Assembly: GCF_006965545.2 (NCBI RefSeq) | Contig: NZ_CP041372.2 | Location: forward strand, 682,001 to 746,000 | From: Paenalkalicoccus suaedae | Lineage (GTDB): Bacteria; Bacillota; Bacilli; Bacillales; Salisediminibacteriaceae | Direction: 5' to 3' | Length of the DNA: 64,000 bases | Shown: positions 47,815-56,171 of the stretch, piece by piece | Position numbering within the stretch: position 1 is the first letter of the stretch | How the letters are laid out: each line of letters begins with the position of its first letter | Notes under the pieces: generated by a model | Seen by the model: only the letters and a program-made list of their open reading frames with translations | Told to the model about the DNA's origin: nothing | Databases searched by the model: none | Made by a program: the position numbers and the translations under genes

Positions 47815-48651
47815 ATGGATCAACAAGAGTTAATAGACAAAATGCTCAGCATCAACTTAGACGGGAACGTTATACCTCATTCTTGGTTTAAGGAGCTTAA
47901 AAAGGACACTGGTAAACCAGATGTGCATTCGATGATATTGTTGTCTGAATTTGTTTATTGGTATCGTCCTGTTCCCGTTAAAGATGAAATAACGGGTGAG
48001 TTCATCGGTTACCGCATGAAATTTAAATCGGACAAGCTTCAGAGATCTTATGCTCACCTTGAGGAACAGTTTGGTCTTTCCGAAAAACAAATTCGTGAAG
48101 CTCTTATAAGACTAGAAAATAAGGGGCTCATCAAGCGTGAATTTAGAAATATTGTGGTCAACCGAAAGAACCTAAGTAACGTGATGTTCATTGACATTAA
48201 CCCGGATAAAGTGAGGGATATTTCAGTTAGTACGAAAGTCAGGGGTGGTTCCCAAAAAGGAAACACCCTCCTTCCCAAAAAGGAAACACCCTCCTTCCCA
48301 AAAGGGAAACACGTATACGGAGATTACTATACAGAGATTTATAAAGAGATAGTGTCTTTTCTAAATCATCATGCAGACAAAGGATTTAAAGACACAACAC
48401 CCAAGACCCAAAAACTAATAAGAGAGCGACTCAAAGAAGGAAACACCGTAGATGACTTTAAACAAGTTATTCTAACTAAGGTCTCTATGTGGAAGAATGA
48501 TCCAGATAAAAATTTGTATTTAAGACCTGAAACACTGTTTGGTAATAAGTTCGAAGGTTACCTAAACGAGAAGGTACCAGAAAATAAAAAGTCAACTGGA
48601 GGTTTCGCTCAATTTGCTAAAAAAGGGGATGATCCTAGTGACAAGGAATGA
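47815..48651 (+). CDS. Phage replication initiator (conserved C-terminal domain type)
   Basis: 278 residues. N-terminal winged helix (LEEQFGLSEKQIREALIRLENKGLIKRE, about 80-125), a repetitive linker (GNTLLPKKETPSFPKGKH, about 147-164), and a C-terminal phage-replication domain (LNHHADKGFKDTTPKTQKLI...MWKNDPD). The linker DNA is a set of 23-bp iterons, so the origin may lie within the gene as in lambda O. ATG 47815 is preferred to ATG 47809, which is only two bases from GGGGAG. Confidence 0.82.
   Translation: MDQQELIDKMLSINLDGNVIPHSWFKELKKDTGKPDVHSMILLSEFVYWYRPVPVKDEITGEFIGYRMKFKSDKLQRSYAHLEEQFGLSEKQIREALIRLENKGLIKREFRNIVVNRKNLSNVMFIDINPDKVRDISVSTKVRGGSQKGNTLLPKKETPSFPKGKHVYGDYYTEIYKEIVSFLNHHADKGFKDTTPKTQKLIRERLKEGNTVDDFKQVILTKVSMWKNDPDKNLYLRPETLFGNKFEGYLNEKVPENKKSTGGFAQFAKKGDDPSDKE
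48249..48312. repeat. 23-bp iterons inside the replication gene (candidate phage origin)
   Basis: Two identical 23-bp units (48249-48271, 48272-48294) and a partial third from 48295. Each begins with the dyad TTCCCAAAAAGGAA; the third has the perfect TTCCCAAAAGGGAA. As 23 is not a multiple of three, the encoded peptide is not a simple repeat, which argues for DNA-level selection. Confidence 0.7.
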
Positions 48652-48961
48652 GGTTGTAGAGCTTTTAGAACAAATTAATGCAGCTTATCCAAATAAGATT
48701 GAGCAAACGGAAACGACCTTTAATTTATGGCTTAGACAAATGAAAGATCAAACAGCAGCAGATGTTTTTAGACGGTTAGACGCCTATATCCTTGTTAACA
48801 AGTTTGCTCCAGGAATTGGCGACTTGAAGCGAGTTGAGCGCCCTGAGCATAACAAGAATCCATTGCAGAAATACGAGCATTGGAAGTCTAACGCTTCACA
48901 GGGACCTAGTGAAGAGCAGAAACTGCGCATTAGGGAAATATTATCTGCTAGGGAGGGGTAA
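48638..48961 (+). CDS. G39P-like helicase loader/inhibitor
   Basis: 107 residues from GTG 48638. VTRNEVVELLEQINAAYPNK and FAPGIGDLKR resemble the SPP1 G39P family that loads the replicative helicase. Overlaps the initiator by 14 bases and precedes the DnaB gene, the expected order. Confidence 0.7.
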   Translation: MTRNEVVELLEQINAAYPNKIEQTETTFNLWLRQMKDQTAADVFRRLDAYILVNKFAPGIGDLKRVERPEHNKNPLQKYEHWKSNASQGPSEEQKLRIREILSAREG

Positions 48962-48963
48962 AC

Positions 48964-50253
48964 GTGGTAGAACAAATTCAAAACACCGAAGCCGAGAAGT
49001 TGCTCTTGGGTGCCATATTAAAAGATCCCGATGTAGCCAAAGAACTCACCATTGAGCATAAGCATATTTCGGTTATGCATCGTCACATTTTTGAAGCAAT
49101 CACAAAAATCGTTGCTGAGAATGAAAAAGTAGACTTAGCTACAATTAGTGCTTATCTCCCTCCTGGTGCTATGAGTCAAGTGGACTGGCGAGGCATAAAA
49201 GATCACGTTCCGTCTGCTAGATCACACGAGACTTATCAGCGACTCATATTAGAATCGTATAAGCACAATGAGTTGAAAAGGATGGCTCAATCATTCTTAG
49301 AAGAATCTAGTGAGCATGTCTCAAAAGAAAGTTTTGAAAGCTTTATTAACGAAGTCACGCAACTTAATTTAACCCACCATGTTCAAAAGGATTTTGATTT
49401 ACAAAGTGTGCTATTAGATATCTGGAACGATGCAGAATCAGGGGTTGTGGATCAAGGGATACTTACTGGTTATAGCGAGCTAGATCGTATGACAAATGGC
49501 ATTAAGAAAACAGAGTTGACGATTGTAGCAGCTCGTCCATCTGTCGGAAAAACAGCTTTTGCGATAAACATAAGTAATGCGCTTATGTCGCGAGATGCAT
49601 TTGGTCACCTATATTCTCTTGAAATGGGCGAAAAGAAATTCGTTATACGGATGTTAACCGCAGAAGGCAATATAGACTCTATGAAAATGCGAAATCCTAG
49701 AGATTATTTCGAAGCAAGTGATTGGGAGAGGCTTTCATATGCTACGGCTGCTATTAATAAGCAAAGCATGTACATCCATGAAGCATCGAATGTCAAAGTT
49801 GCTCAAATCTACGCTAATACTAAAAAGTTGATGAGACAACATCCGGATAAAGAGCATTTTGTTGTCATTGACTATTTACAGCTACTTACACCGACTTCTA
49901 ACAAGGTTAATCGGAATGAACAAATTTCTGAAATCAGTCGTGCTCTTAAAAATATGGCAATGGATTTAAACATCCCTGTTATTGCTTTATCGCAGTTATC
50001 TCGTGGCGTAGAACAGCGACAAGATAAACGACCAATGCTTTCGGATCTACGTGAGTCAGGAAGCATCGAGCAAGATGCTGATAATGTTCTGTTCCTTTAC
50101 CGTGATGATTATTATGACAAAGAGTCCGAGAAGAAGGACATTATTGAGATCATCATTGCGAAACAGCGTGAGGGTCCTGTAGGTACTGTAGAACTGGCTT
50201 ATATCAGAGAGTATAACAAGTTCGTGAATCTCGAACGGCGGTATGCATCATGA
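48964..50253 (+). CDS. Replicative DNA helicase (DnaB family)
   Basis: 429 residues, GTG start after GGGAGGGG. N-terminal DnaB domain (TEAEKLLLGAILKDPDVAKEL), linker, RecA-like core with Walker A ARPSVGKTAFAIN, Walker B HFVVIDYLQLL and GSIEQDADNVLFLYR. Unwinds phage DNA as a hexamer at the fork. Confidence 0.94.
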   Translation: MVEQIQNTEAEKLLLGAILKDPDVAKELTIEHKHISVMHRHIFEAITKIVAENEKVDLATISAYLPPGAMSQVDWRGIKDHVPSARSHETYQRLILESYKHNELKRMAQSFLEESSEHVSKESFESFINEVTQLNLTHHVQKDFDLQSVLLDIWNDAESGVVDQGILTGYSELDRMTNGIKKTELTIVAARPSVGKTAFAINISNALMSRDAFGHLYSLEMGEKKFVIRMLTAEGNIDSMKMRNPRDYFEASDWERLSYATAAINKQSMYIHEASNVKVAQIYANTKKLMRQHPDKEHFVVIDYLQLLTPTSNKVNRNEQISEISRALKNMAMDLNIPVIALSQLSRGVEQRQDKRPMLSDLRESGSIEQDADNVLFLYRDDYYDKESEKKDIIEIIIAKQREGPVGTVELAYIREYNKFVNLERRYAS

Positions 50254-50528
50254 TCGACGAAAAGAATAGAGTTGACGTTCCTGAAGAGATAGCAAATTGG
50301 ACAATTGCACAATACTATGAAGCTATTTTAGAAGGTGGAGGCATGGCTCCTATCGCTGGTTTGATCGAATATTTAGTATTTGAGCGAAAGGTATTACGGA
50401 TGGATCACAACCACCGAAATATAGATTTTGTTTTAAAAAAGTACCCATTTTTAAATCAAGAGATTGAGGCATATACGCATCGGATGGGGTATAAATTCAG
50501 GCATGAGGAGGGATGGGAAGTTGGCTAA
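50250..50528 (+). CDS. Prophage protein of unknown function
   Basis: 92 residues, ATGA overlap with dnaB. WTIAQYYEAILEGGGMAPIAGLIEYL then a basic region. Not recognised. Confidence 0.6.
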   Translation: MIDEKNRVDVPEEIANWTIAQYYEAILEGGGMAPIAGLIEYLVFERKVLRMDHNHRNIDFVLKKYPFLNQEIEAYTHRMGYKFRHEEGWEVG

Positions 50529-50709
50529 TTTACGTAAGGCTTGCATAATTGCTGAGCTACAAAAAATGCAAATCTATGAGTCTCGCGATAAGCGCTCACT
50601 GACTGCATTAACGCTAGAAGAATTAGAGGTTGAGCTTGTAAGGGCTCCAGAGGTTAGGGAGCTGGAAAGGATCAAAAAAGAATCTACAGGAGGCGTTGAG
50701 ATTGGCTGA
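50521..50709 (+). CDS. Fur-regulated basic protein (FbpA)-like small protein
   Basis: 62 residues from TTG 50521 (GGAGGG eight bases upstream). ANLRKACIIAELQKMQIYES and LTALTLEELEVEL resemble the small FbpA family (LRKA...LTLSELE). In Bacillus those act with a Fur-regulated sRNA; here no Fur box is seen and the role in a phage is unknown. Confidence 0.5.
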   Translation: MANLRKACIIAELQKMQIYESRDKRSLTALTLEELEVELVRAPEVRELERIKKESTGGVEIG

Positions 50710-51097
50710 GAGAATTGTAAATTTAGAAGAGTTGGCTGGTGGAGCACTAACTGAACGTGTGAATCAAGAAATGTTAAAGGTGTTAAGTAATATTGCAGAC
50801 CCTAACACTGATCCGTCTAAGGTGCGTACCATCACAGCAACTTTAAAAATTTCAGGAGATAAGGAAAGAAACATTGGTAATACCTTAGTTGAGGTCAAGT
50901 CTAAGCTTGCTCCTGCTGAAGAAGCAGCATTTAAGATGATTATTGACCGTGACTCTAACGGCAAGATCACTGGCGCTGAATTGAAGAGTGGTGTACGAGG
51001 ACAAACGTATATGGAGGAAGACGGTGTTTATGATGATCGAGGAGAAAAAGTATATGATTTCCGCACTAAACAAACAACTTCTGAGGGGGCTAAATAA
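50702..51097 (+). CDS. Phage 'replication terminator'-type protein
   Basis: 131 residues, TTG 50702 eight bases after GGAGG. MAERIVNLEELAGGALTERV resembles Firmicute phage proteins carrying that annotation; real function uncertain. Stop and next start overlap by one base (TAATG). Confidence 0.6.
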   Translation: MAERIVNLEELAGGALTERVNQEMLKVLSNIADPNTDPSKVRTITATLKISGDKERNIGNTLVEVKSKLAPAEEAAFKMIIDRDSNGKITGAELKSGVRGQTYMEEDGVYDDRGEKVYDFRTKQTTSEGAK

Positions 51098-51804
51098 TGA
51101 TTAAAGAAGCAATTAAATACATCGTGGATCTAGGAAATAAAGAAGCACAAGTGATTGAAGGTAGGCACTACACTCCAGAAACGTTATATCCCGTTGAACT
51201 ACCGAGAGTGAATTCATTAGAGGTTAATACATTAAGTGGTCTAGTAGATTACATCCAATCTGAATTTGATAGTAAAAACCCATTAATGATTCATGTTGTT
51301 TCTCCACAGACGGTTAAATTATTTGATGCAGTCAATCAAGATGCTAAAAGAAATACATTTATTGTTGCTAACGCGTTAACACCTAGCTTTAATTTTGATC
51401 ATTATTATGATGTAGAGTCATTCAACATTAAATTGCAATCTGTTTTTGTAGCAAATGATGATCGAGATTCAATGCTTAGACTTGTAGGCAACGTTAAAGA
51501 AGAATCAGTAAATGAATATGGAGACGACGGTATAACTCAATCCGTTACTGCTAAGACAGGTGTAGCCCAAGTAGGTACGGCAATTGTTCCGAATCCTGTT
51601 ACATTAGCTCCTTACAGGACTTTCTTAGAGATTAAACAACCAGAATCACACTTTGTATTTAGAATGCAGTCTGGTCCAAAATGTGCCTTGTTTGAAGCAG
51701 ACGGTGGTGCTTGGAAGCTAAATGCTATGAAAGATATTGCTACTTACCTTAGAGGTCAGCTAAGTGAAGAAATTGAAAAAGGCAGCATTAAGTTGATCGT
51801 TTAA
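51097..51804 (+). CDS. Conserved phage protein (DUF2303-like)
   Basis: 235 residues: LPRVNSLEVNTLSGLVDYIQ, a long beta-rich middle, and FLEIKQPESHFVFRMQSG. Resembles a conserved early siphovirus protein of unknown function. Closes the replication operon; a hairpin follows. Confidence 0.6.
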   Translation: MIKEAIKYIVDLGNKEAQVIEGRHYTPETLYPVELPRVNSLEVNTLSGLVDYIQSEFDSKNPLMIHVVSPQTVKLFDAVNQDAKRNTFIVANALTPSFNFDHYYDVESFNIKLQSVFVANDDRDSMLRLVGNVKEESVNEYGDDGITQSVTAKTGVAQVGTAIVPNPVTLAPYRTFLEIKQPESHFVFRMQSGPKCALFEADGGAWKLNAMKDIATYLRGQLSEEIEKGSIKLIV

Positions 51805-51812
51805 TCAATCAG

Positions 51813-51841
51813 GCGCCGACCTCATCGGTTGGCGCTATTTT
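51813..51841 (+). terminator. Terminator after the replication operon
   Basis: GCGCCGACC pairs with GGTTGGCGC across five bases, then TATTTTC. Confidence 0.75.
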
Positions 51842-51855
51842 CTTAGGAGGTAATT

Positions 51856-52233
51856 ATGATTACTTGTGTGTATCCAGACGGGCGTAAGCTTATGCAGATT
51901 GAATGTGAAATCATGAATGACAACATGATGTGGATTGAACAGGAGATCATGATTGAGCAAATGTATACAAGAGCCATGATCAAAAAAAAGGCTGCTGAAG
52001 CATTAATGAATGTCGTTAGAGAGATCGGTTCAATGTTTAGAGAAACCGTTTTAAGTTTTGTAAATGGCATTAAAGATTTTTTCAAATCACTACAAGAAGC
52101 AAACAATCAGGATAGATCATTTGAAAACCTCCAATTCAAACGATTAAAGACTGCTCGCATACCTAACTTGATTATGCGAGATCAGGTATTGATGCGTAAG
52201 CCGATGTTCTCCATGCCCAGGAATAGAATATAA
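51856..52233 (+). CDS. Prophage protein of unknown function
   Basis: 125 residues; AGGAGG precedes ATG 51856. Met-rich N-terminal half (LMQIECEIMNDNMMWIEQEI), amphipathic helices in the middle, basic tail. Unknown. Confidence 0.55.
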   Translation: MITCVYPDGRKLMQIECEIMNDNMMWIEQEIMIEQMYTRAMIKKKAAEALMNVVREIGSMFRETVLSFVNGIKDFFKSLQEANNQDRSFENLQFKRLKTARIPNLIMRDQVLMRKPMFSMPRNRI

Positions 52234-52245
52234 GAGGTGGTATGA

Positions 52246-52413
52246 ATGAGGTTTGTTGAGTTCACCGGAAAAGAAAACGAAAAAGAATTCTTGCTGAAAT
52301 GCTTAGAACAATGGGATGCCACTACCAGCACCAATGTTCCAGAAGCAATCAAGGTAATACATCTTGCAACTGTTTTTAGGGAGATTAGTCACCGAATTGA
52401 TGAATTAGATTGA
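52246..52413 (+). CDS. Small prophage protein
   Basis: 55 residues from ATG 52246 after GAGGTGG; MRFVEFTGKENEKEFLLKCL. An ATG at 52242 is out of frame. Unknown. Confidence 0.5.
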   Translation: MRFVEFTGKENEKEFLLKCLEQWDATTSTNVPEAIKVIHLATVFREISHRIDELD

Positions 52414-52433
52414 GTTTAGAAAGAAGGTGCTGC

Positions 52434-52778
52434 ATGGAAGCATTATCAATGTTGTTTATGGGACTATATTTATTTACATTACTCGTCCTATTCATCTGTA
52501 GTCTTAGAGTGATTGTTCAAATAATGATGTTTATTGTGGCTCTGACCCGAAGAATTAAAGACGTAGAAAGCTTCAAAGAAATGATGAAGTCATTGAAGAG
52601 AGGTTCACAAGATCATAGCTGTGTATCATGCAAACGACCGATGATCTTACTAGCAATCAACAATGATGGTGATACCCGTAAAGATTTATTCGGTTGTAAG
52701 ACTTGCGATGGTGGAGGTTACGCCATTTATAAAGAGGATGGGGTGACGATCAGAAGAAAAGTTTGGTGGAAATATTAA
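52434..52778 (+). CDS. Membrane-anchored C4 zinc protein
   Basis: 114 residues: one long N-terminal membrane segment (about 5-45), then a soluble part with CVSC and GCKTC pairs that could bind zinc. AGAAGGTG precedes ATG 52434. Unknown. Confidence 0.55.
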   Translation: MEALSMLFMGLYLFTLLVLFICSLRVIVQIMMFIVALTRRIKDVESFKEMMKSLKRGSQDHSCVSCKRPMILLAINNDGDTRKDLFGCKTCDGGGYAIYKEDGVTIRRKVWWKY

Positions 52779-52813
52779 GTTGGTGCGCATAACGGACAAA
52801 AGGAAGTGTGTTT

Positions 52814-53023
52814 ATGAATAACGAAACGTTGGAAGAACTTCGTAAATTATATGGTTCCATTTACGACATCGCTTTGAGTGCGTTTAAAGGTGGATACGTT
52901 GAGCAAGTAACAATAGCTTCGCTAGAGATAGAAGAAAAAAATGAACGACATCCTATGAGAAAGAAGCAATTACAAAAACAGATTCAGAAAATGAAATTAG
53001 AAGAGCGTAAAAATAAACGTTAG
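52814..53023 (+). CDS. Small prophage protein
   Basis: 69 residues, helical, rich in Glu and Lys; ATG 52814 seven bases after AGGAAG. Unknown. Confidence 0.5.
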   Translation: MNNETLEELRKLYGSIYDIALSAFKGGYVEQVTIASLEIEEKNERHPMRKKQLQKQIQKMKLEERKNKR

Positions 53024-53069
53024 CGCACATAACGGACATTAAACGAAATAAGAAGGAGTTGGAAGTAAA

Positions 53070-53270
53070 GTGAAAGCAAAGGATATTGCCGAAAAATTAG
53101 AGCGTTATGAACAGAAAGCCTATGAAGGTGGATATGGTATCGATTGGTTAGAAGGTATAGGTATAAACTTAAAATATTATATGATTGAATGTGACAAAAA
53201 AGAGGTTGAACCAACGATGCGAGACTTCCTTTCACGAATCGATGAAATGCATAAAAAAGCTGAAGCTTGA
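53070..53270 (+). CDS. Small prophage protein
   Basis: 66 residues, GTG start after AAGGAG; MKAKDIAEKLERYEQKAYEG, helical. Unknown. Confidence 0.5.
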   Translation: MKAKDIAEKLERYEQKAYEGGYGIDWLEGIGINLKYYMIECDKKEVEPTMRDFLSRIDEMHKKAEA

Positions 53271-53311
53271 TTCACATTAACCCCATTATGCGCAATAGAG
53301 AGGAGAAAAAA

Positions 53312-53470
53312 ATGTCAAAAACTGCTCTTATAGAGTGGGAGTACGAAGATAATCTCGATTTTGATTTAACGAAGGGTATGTTCTTAGCTAGTGAGATTGT
53401 CTACGGTGTTCGGATGTATCCCTATGTGTCTATAAATAACGATAGGTATTACTTGGAACGTACTAAGTAG
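53312..53470 (+). CDS. Small prophage protein
   Basis: 52 residues from ATG 53312 after AGAGGAG; MSKTALIEWEYEDNLDFDL. The longer frame from 53267 begins inside the preceding repeat motif and is rejected. Unknown. Confidence 0.5.
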   Translation: MSKTALIEWEYEDNLDFDLTKGMFLASEIVYGVRMYPYVSINNDRYYLERTK

Positions 53471-53509
53471 CAACCCCATTATGCGCAACAAAAAAGGGAG
53501 AGGTAAGCA

Positions 53510-53938
53510 ATGAGAGAGGTTAAGTATAGGATTTATAGCAAGTCTCGCAAGGAAATGTTTCCTGACGGCTTTGGCGAAAGTGTTTGTTCAGGAATGATAA
53601 AAATGGCTTTGGCCTATAACGAACAATCCATAAAACTTGGGAAAGGTCCTGTATTTTCTAAAGATTCTCTTCCTAAAACCGGCATCTACTTGCCTACTGA
53701 TGATAAGGATTTAATTTTCATGGATTACACAGGATTGATTGATAAGACAAGCAATCGAATATTTAATGGTGACATTTTAAAAGACGATGAGAAATTTCTA
53801 TGGAAGGTCCACTTCAAACAAGGCGCTTACTACGCAGAATGTAATGACCTTATGGCTGATCAATTGTTATCGTCAGTGAACTTATATTGCAAAGTCGTTG
53901 GGAATGTTTACGACAACGCAGATCTACTAAGGGTGTAA
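53510..53938 (+). CDS. YopX family phage protein
   Basis: 142 residues. The family pattern is visible: MREVKYRIYSKSRKEMF, FMDYTGLIDKTSNRIFNGDI and VVGNVYDNADLL. Widespread in Firmicute phages, function unknown. Confidence 0.8.
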   Translation: MREVKYRIYSKSRKEMFPDGFGESVCSGMIKMALAYNEQSIKLGKGPVFSKDSLPKTGIYLPTDDKDLIFMDYTGLIDKTSNRIFNGDILKDDEKFLWKVHFKQGAYYAECNDLMADQLLSSVNLYCKVVGNVYDNADLLRV

Positions 53939-53969
53939 AACCCATTATGTGCTGAAAGGAGATAGTTTC

Positions 53970-54200
53970 ATGGAGCTAAGCGATTATTTCACTAGAAATC
54001 AGCAAAAGCGTATTGAAAAATCTATAACAGGCTTTCCAATGTCTCCAGAACAAGCAACAAGGATTTTAGAAATAGCAGCGTTTGTCTACGGACAAGGTAG
54101 AGATCCAAGAATAATAATCTTGCACGACACTGAGACATCAACTGAGGAGCAACTTAACGAATTGAGAAAGTACTATTATTCTTCGGAACGAAAATATTGA
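53970..54200 (+). CDS. Small prophage protein
   Basis: 76 residues from ATG 53970 after AAAGGAGA; MELSDYFTRNQQKRIEKSIT. The longer frame from GTG 53949 overlaps the repeat motif. Unknown. Confidence 0.5.
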   Translation: MELSDYFTRNQQKRIEKSITGFPMSPEQATRILEIAAFVYGQGRDPRIIILHDTETSTEEQLNELRKYYYSSERKY

Positions 54201-54232
54201 GATCCCATTAAACAGAGAAAGGATGGAAACTG

Positions 54233-54379
54233 ATGAGTGATATCGAAAAAAGCGCTCGTGCTATCAGAAGAGCCAAACGGATTATGTATGTGTTGTTTCA
54301 TAGATCTTTTCAGAGAATAGGCCTGTATTACGTGGTAGATAAGTTGAATAATTTCCTCTTGAATATTAGAAGGAGCTGA
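54233..54379 (+). CDS. Small basic prophage protein
   Basis: 48 residues, ATG 54233 after AAAGGA; SARAIRRAKRIMYVLFHRSF, amphipathic and basic. Unknown. Confidence 0.45.
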   Translation: MSDIEKSARAIRRAKRIMYVLFHRSFQRIGLYYVVDKLNNFLLNIRRS

Positions 54380-54385
54380 GTATTA

Positions 54386-54622
54386 ATGACAGACAAAAAA
54401 GTACCGATATCTTTAGCTAATATTAAAGTTGATCGAATAGAGAAACAGAAATCTGATATTAAGCAAAGCATAAAAGATGCTTTAGAAACTTTACCTGAAC
54501 AAATAGAAATATTCGAGGTACAGGCTAAAGTGTTAAAGGCTCGTTATGACAAACTACTAAAAGTTGGTTTTAGTGAAGAACAAGCTTTAGAGATTATTAA
54601 AACTCGACCGATCCTTGAATAA
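54386..54622 (+). CDS. Small prophage protein
   Basis: 78 residues; helical, with a C-terminal GFSEEQALEIIKTRP like that of small phage proteins. AAGGAG lies within the end of the preceding gene. Unknown. Confidence 0.55.
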   Translation: MTDKKVPISLANIKVDRIEKQKSDIKQSIKDALETLPEQIEIFEVQAKVLKARYDKLLKVGFSEEQALEIIKTRPILE

Positions 54623-54651
54623 AAAAAATTCGCAAAGGAGACAAGTAATCA

Positions 54652-54867
54652 ATGAAAGATCTGATGAATGGCCTATTCACTTTGGCTCTATGTTTACTTA
54701 TTGCTGTCAGTATTTATTTAAACTACGAAAAGAAAAAAAGTATTGATGAGTTGAATGAAACTCAAAGTCGCTATATTGATGCTTGGGAGTCATTAGATGA
54801 GAGATTTAAAGCTATAGTTGATGAACATTTCAGGTGCAATGAGGAGGTTGAGGTTTGTTATGACTAA
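54652..54867 (+). CDS. Small membrane protein
   Basis: 71 residues: membrane segment at about 5-24 then an acidic helical cytosolic or external part. AAAGGAGA before ATG 54652. Unknown. Confidence 0.55.
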   Translation: MKDLMNGLFTLALCLLIAVSIYLNYEKKKSIDELNETQSRYIDAWESLDERFKAIVDEHFRCNEEVEVCYD

Positions 54868-55024
54868 AGATAGACACAAGGGTGATCGTTATCGTCCAGT
54901 CGTAACAATAGCTAAAACAAAGAACGGTGTCCCTACTGTAATTGATGTCAGTGGTCACAGATACACATTAACGCATCCGCATCACAACAGGGGTGCTCAA
55001 GAAATTAATAGGAGGGCTAAGTAA
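54860..55024 (+). CDS. Small prophage protein
   Basis: 54 residues from ATG 54860; MTKDRHKGDRYRPVVTIAKT, basic. Overlaps the previous gene by 8 and the next by 1 base. Unknown. Confidence 0.5.
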   Translation: MTKDRHKGDRYRPVVTIAKTKNGVPTVIDVSGHRYTLTHPHHNRGAQEINRRAK

Positions 55025-55341
55025 TGGAACAAAGGTTAAATAGACTCGAAAGCAACATTGAGCATTGGGCAACGGAAAGAGGATTAGATACTGCTGATCC
55101 TAGCAAACAAATGTTAAAGCTCATAGAAGAAGTAGGAGAGCTTGCAGGCGGTCTTGCTAAAGAGCAGCCTTACGTTGTAATGGATTCCATTGGAGATGTA
55201 TTTGTAGTTATAAAGATTTTATCTATGCAACTAAATATAGATTTCAATGATTGTATCCAATTAGCTTACAACGAAATAGAAGACCGAAAAGGTGAAATGG
55301 TCAATGGCGTTTTTGTCAAAGAAGAAGATTTAAAAAAATAA
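55024..55341 (+). CDS. MazG-like nucleotide pyrophosphohydrolase
   Basis: 105 residues, all-alpha NTP-PPase fold: LKLIEEVGELAGGLAKEQ and DSIGDVFVVIKIL supply the metal-binding EExxE and ExxD-type residues. Phage MazG proteins hydrolyse nucleotides and may blunt the stringent response; the role here is inferred. Confidence 0.78.
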   Translation: MEQRLNRLESNIEHWATERGLDTADPSKQMLKLIEEVGELAGGLAKEQPYVVMDSIGDVFVVIKILSMQLNIDFNDCIQLAYNEIEDRKGEMVNGVFVKEEDLKK

Positions 55342-55361
55342 TCAAAAAGGAGGAGATGATC

Positions 55362-55469
55362 TTGGAAATCTTTTTTGATCACCCTGTACTGACATCGTGG
55401 TTTATCTTCTGGATTTGCATTTGCTTAGGTTTTGGTGGAGCTATCGCATTTACAGATCACAATAAATAA
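55362..55469 (+). CDS. Tiny membrane protein
   Basis: 35 residues, TTG start after AGGAGG; one membrane segment (SWFIFWICICLGFGGAIAF). Unknown. Confidence 0.5.
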   Translation: MEIFFDHPVLTSWFIFWICICLGFGGAIAFTDHNK

Positions 55470-55478
55470 GGTGTCACC

Positions 55479-55754
55479 ATGAATATTCAAATGGATTTGT
55501 TTAAACAAGTGGCTGATGTCGATTTGAATTATTACCATAAGCTATGCGAGCAATGCGGTTTAACCAATTCGCTAATAGCAGTTAGCGCAAGCACGGATAG
55601 GATTGTATGCAAGATAGACGAAGAACTGTGGCTGCTAGATATTACAGAAGAACCTACTAGATTATCAGACTATGAAAGTATCATAGGTTGTTTGATAGAG
55701 AAAAGAAAAATTAAACATCATGAACTAAAGGACAAGGATTGGATACTTGCATGA
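55479..55754 (+). CDS. Prophage protein of unknown function
   Basis: 91 residues, acidic; MNIQMDLFKQVADVDLNYYH. Weak site AAGGTG before ATG 55479. Unknown. Confidence 0.5.
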   Translation: MNIQMDLFKQVADVDLNYYHKLCEQCGLTNSLIAVSASTDRIVCKIDEELWLLDITEEPTRLSDYESIIGCLIEKRKIKHHELKDKDWILA

Positions 55755-55765
55755 GGGGGGAGCAC

Positions 55766-55948
55766 ATGAAAATTAATCAAGAAGATTGGACGGCTACCAT
55801 TGATTTAACAGACAACGCTACATATGTGGTGAAAGATGGCCACATAAAAAAGGTTACACCAGTTTCTTCGGGTTTTGGAAAGCAAACTATAACTTGGCAA
55901 CAGGAAAAGCCAGTTTATGAAGAGGTAACAATTACAGAAAAATTATAA
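55766..55948 (+). CDS. Small phage protein, XtrA-like by position
   Basis: 60 residues from ATG 55766 after GAGGGGGG; beta-rich, MKINQEDWTATIDLTDNATY. Small XtrA-type proteins sit just before the ArpU gene in Bacillus phages; similarity is not certain. Confidence 0.45.
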   Translation: MKINQEDWTATIDLTDNATYVVKDGHIKKVTPVSSGFGKQTITWQQEKPVYEEVTITEKL

Positions 55949-55969
55949 ACAGCTTATCGGAAAAACCGA

Positions 55970-56009
55970 GAGCACATTACATAGTAACTTGTAATGTGCT
56001 TTTTTATTT
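55970..56009 (+). terminator. Terminator of the accessory gene block
   Basis: AGCACATTAC pairs with GTAATGTGCT, followed by TTTTTATTTG. Confidence 0.9.
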
Positions 56010-56021
56010 GAAGGAGGAACT

Positions 56022-56156
56022 ATGAAAAAGACGCCAGCTATTAAACCACCAAAAAAACGAAAAACAAAAGACATGACGAAACGCGAAGTCGAAGAGCTTA
56101 TGGGTGTAAACCGACAGACTTACGTACGTAATAAAGGCGCAATCAGACAAAAATAA
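56022..56156 (+). CDS. Small basic HTH-like protein
   Basis: 44 residues after AAGGAGG; Lys-rich start, then MTKREVEELMGVNRQTYVRN, which looks like a single helix-turn-helix. Unknown. Confidence 0.55.
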   Translation: MKKTPAIKPPKKRKTKDMTKREVEELMGVNRQTYVRNKGAIRQK

Positions 56157-56171
56157 AAGGGGGCATTTTTC

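Larger units (their letters stand above)
52783..53952. repeat. GCGCATAAYGG motif in gaps between small genes
   Basis: TGCGCATAACGGACA at 52784-52798 and GCACATAACGGACA at 53025-53038 lie just after stop codons. In the other orientation AACCCCATTATGCGCAA is identical at 53279-53295 and 53472-53488, with AACCCATTATGTGC at 53939-53952 and a remnant CCCATTA at 54204. Each sits between a stop codon and the next ribosome binding site. Confidence 0.65.
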
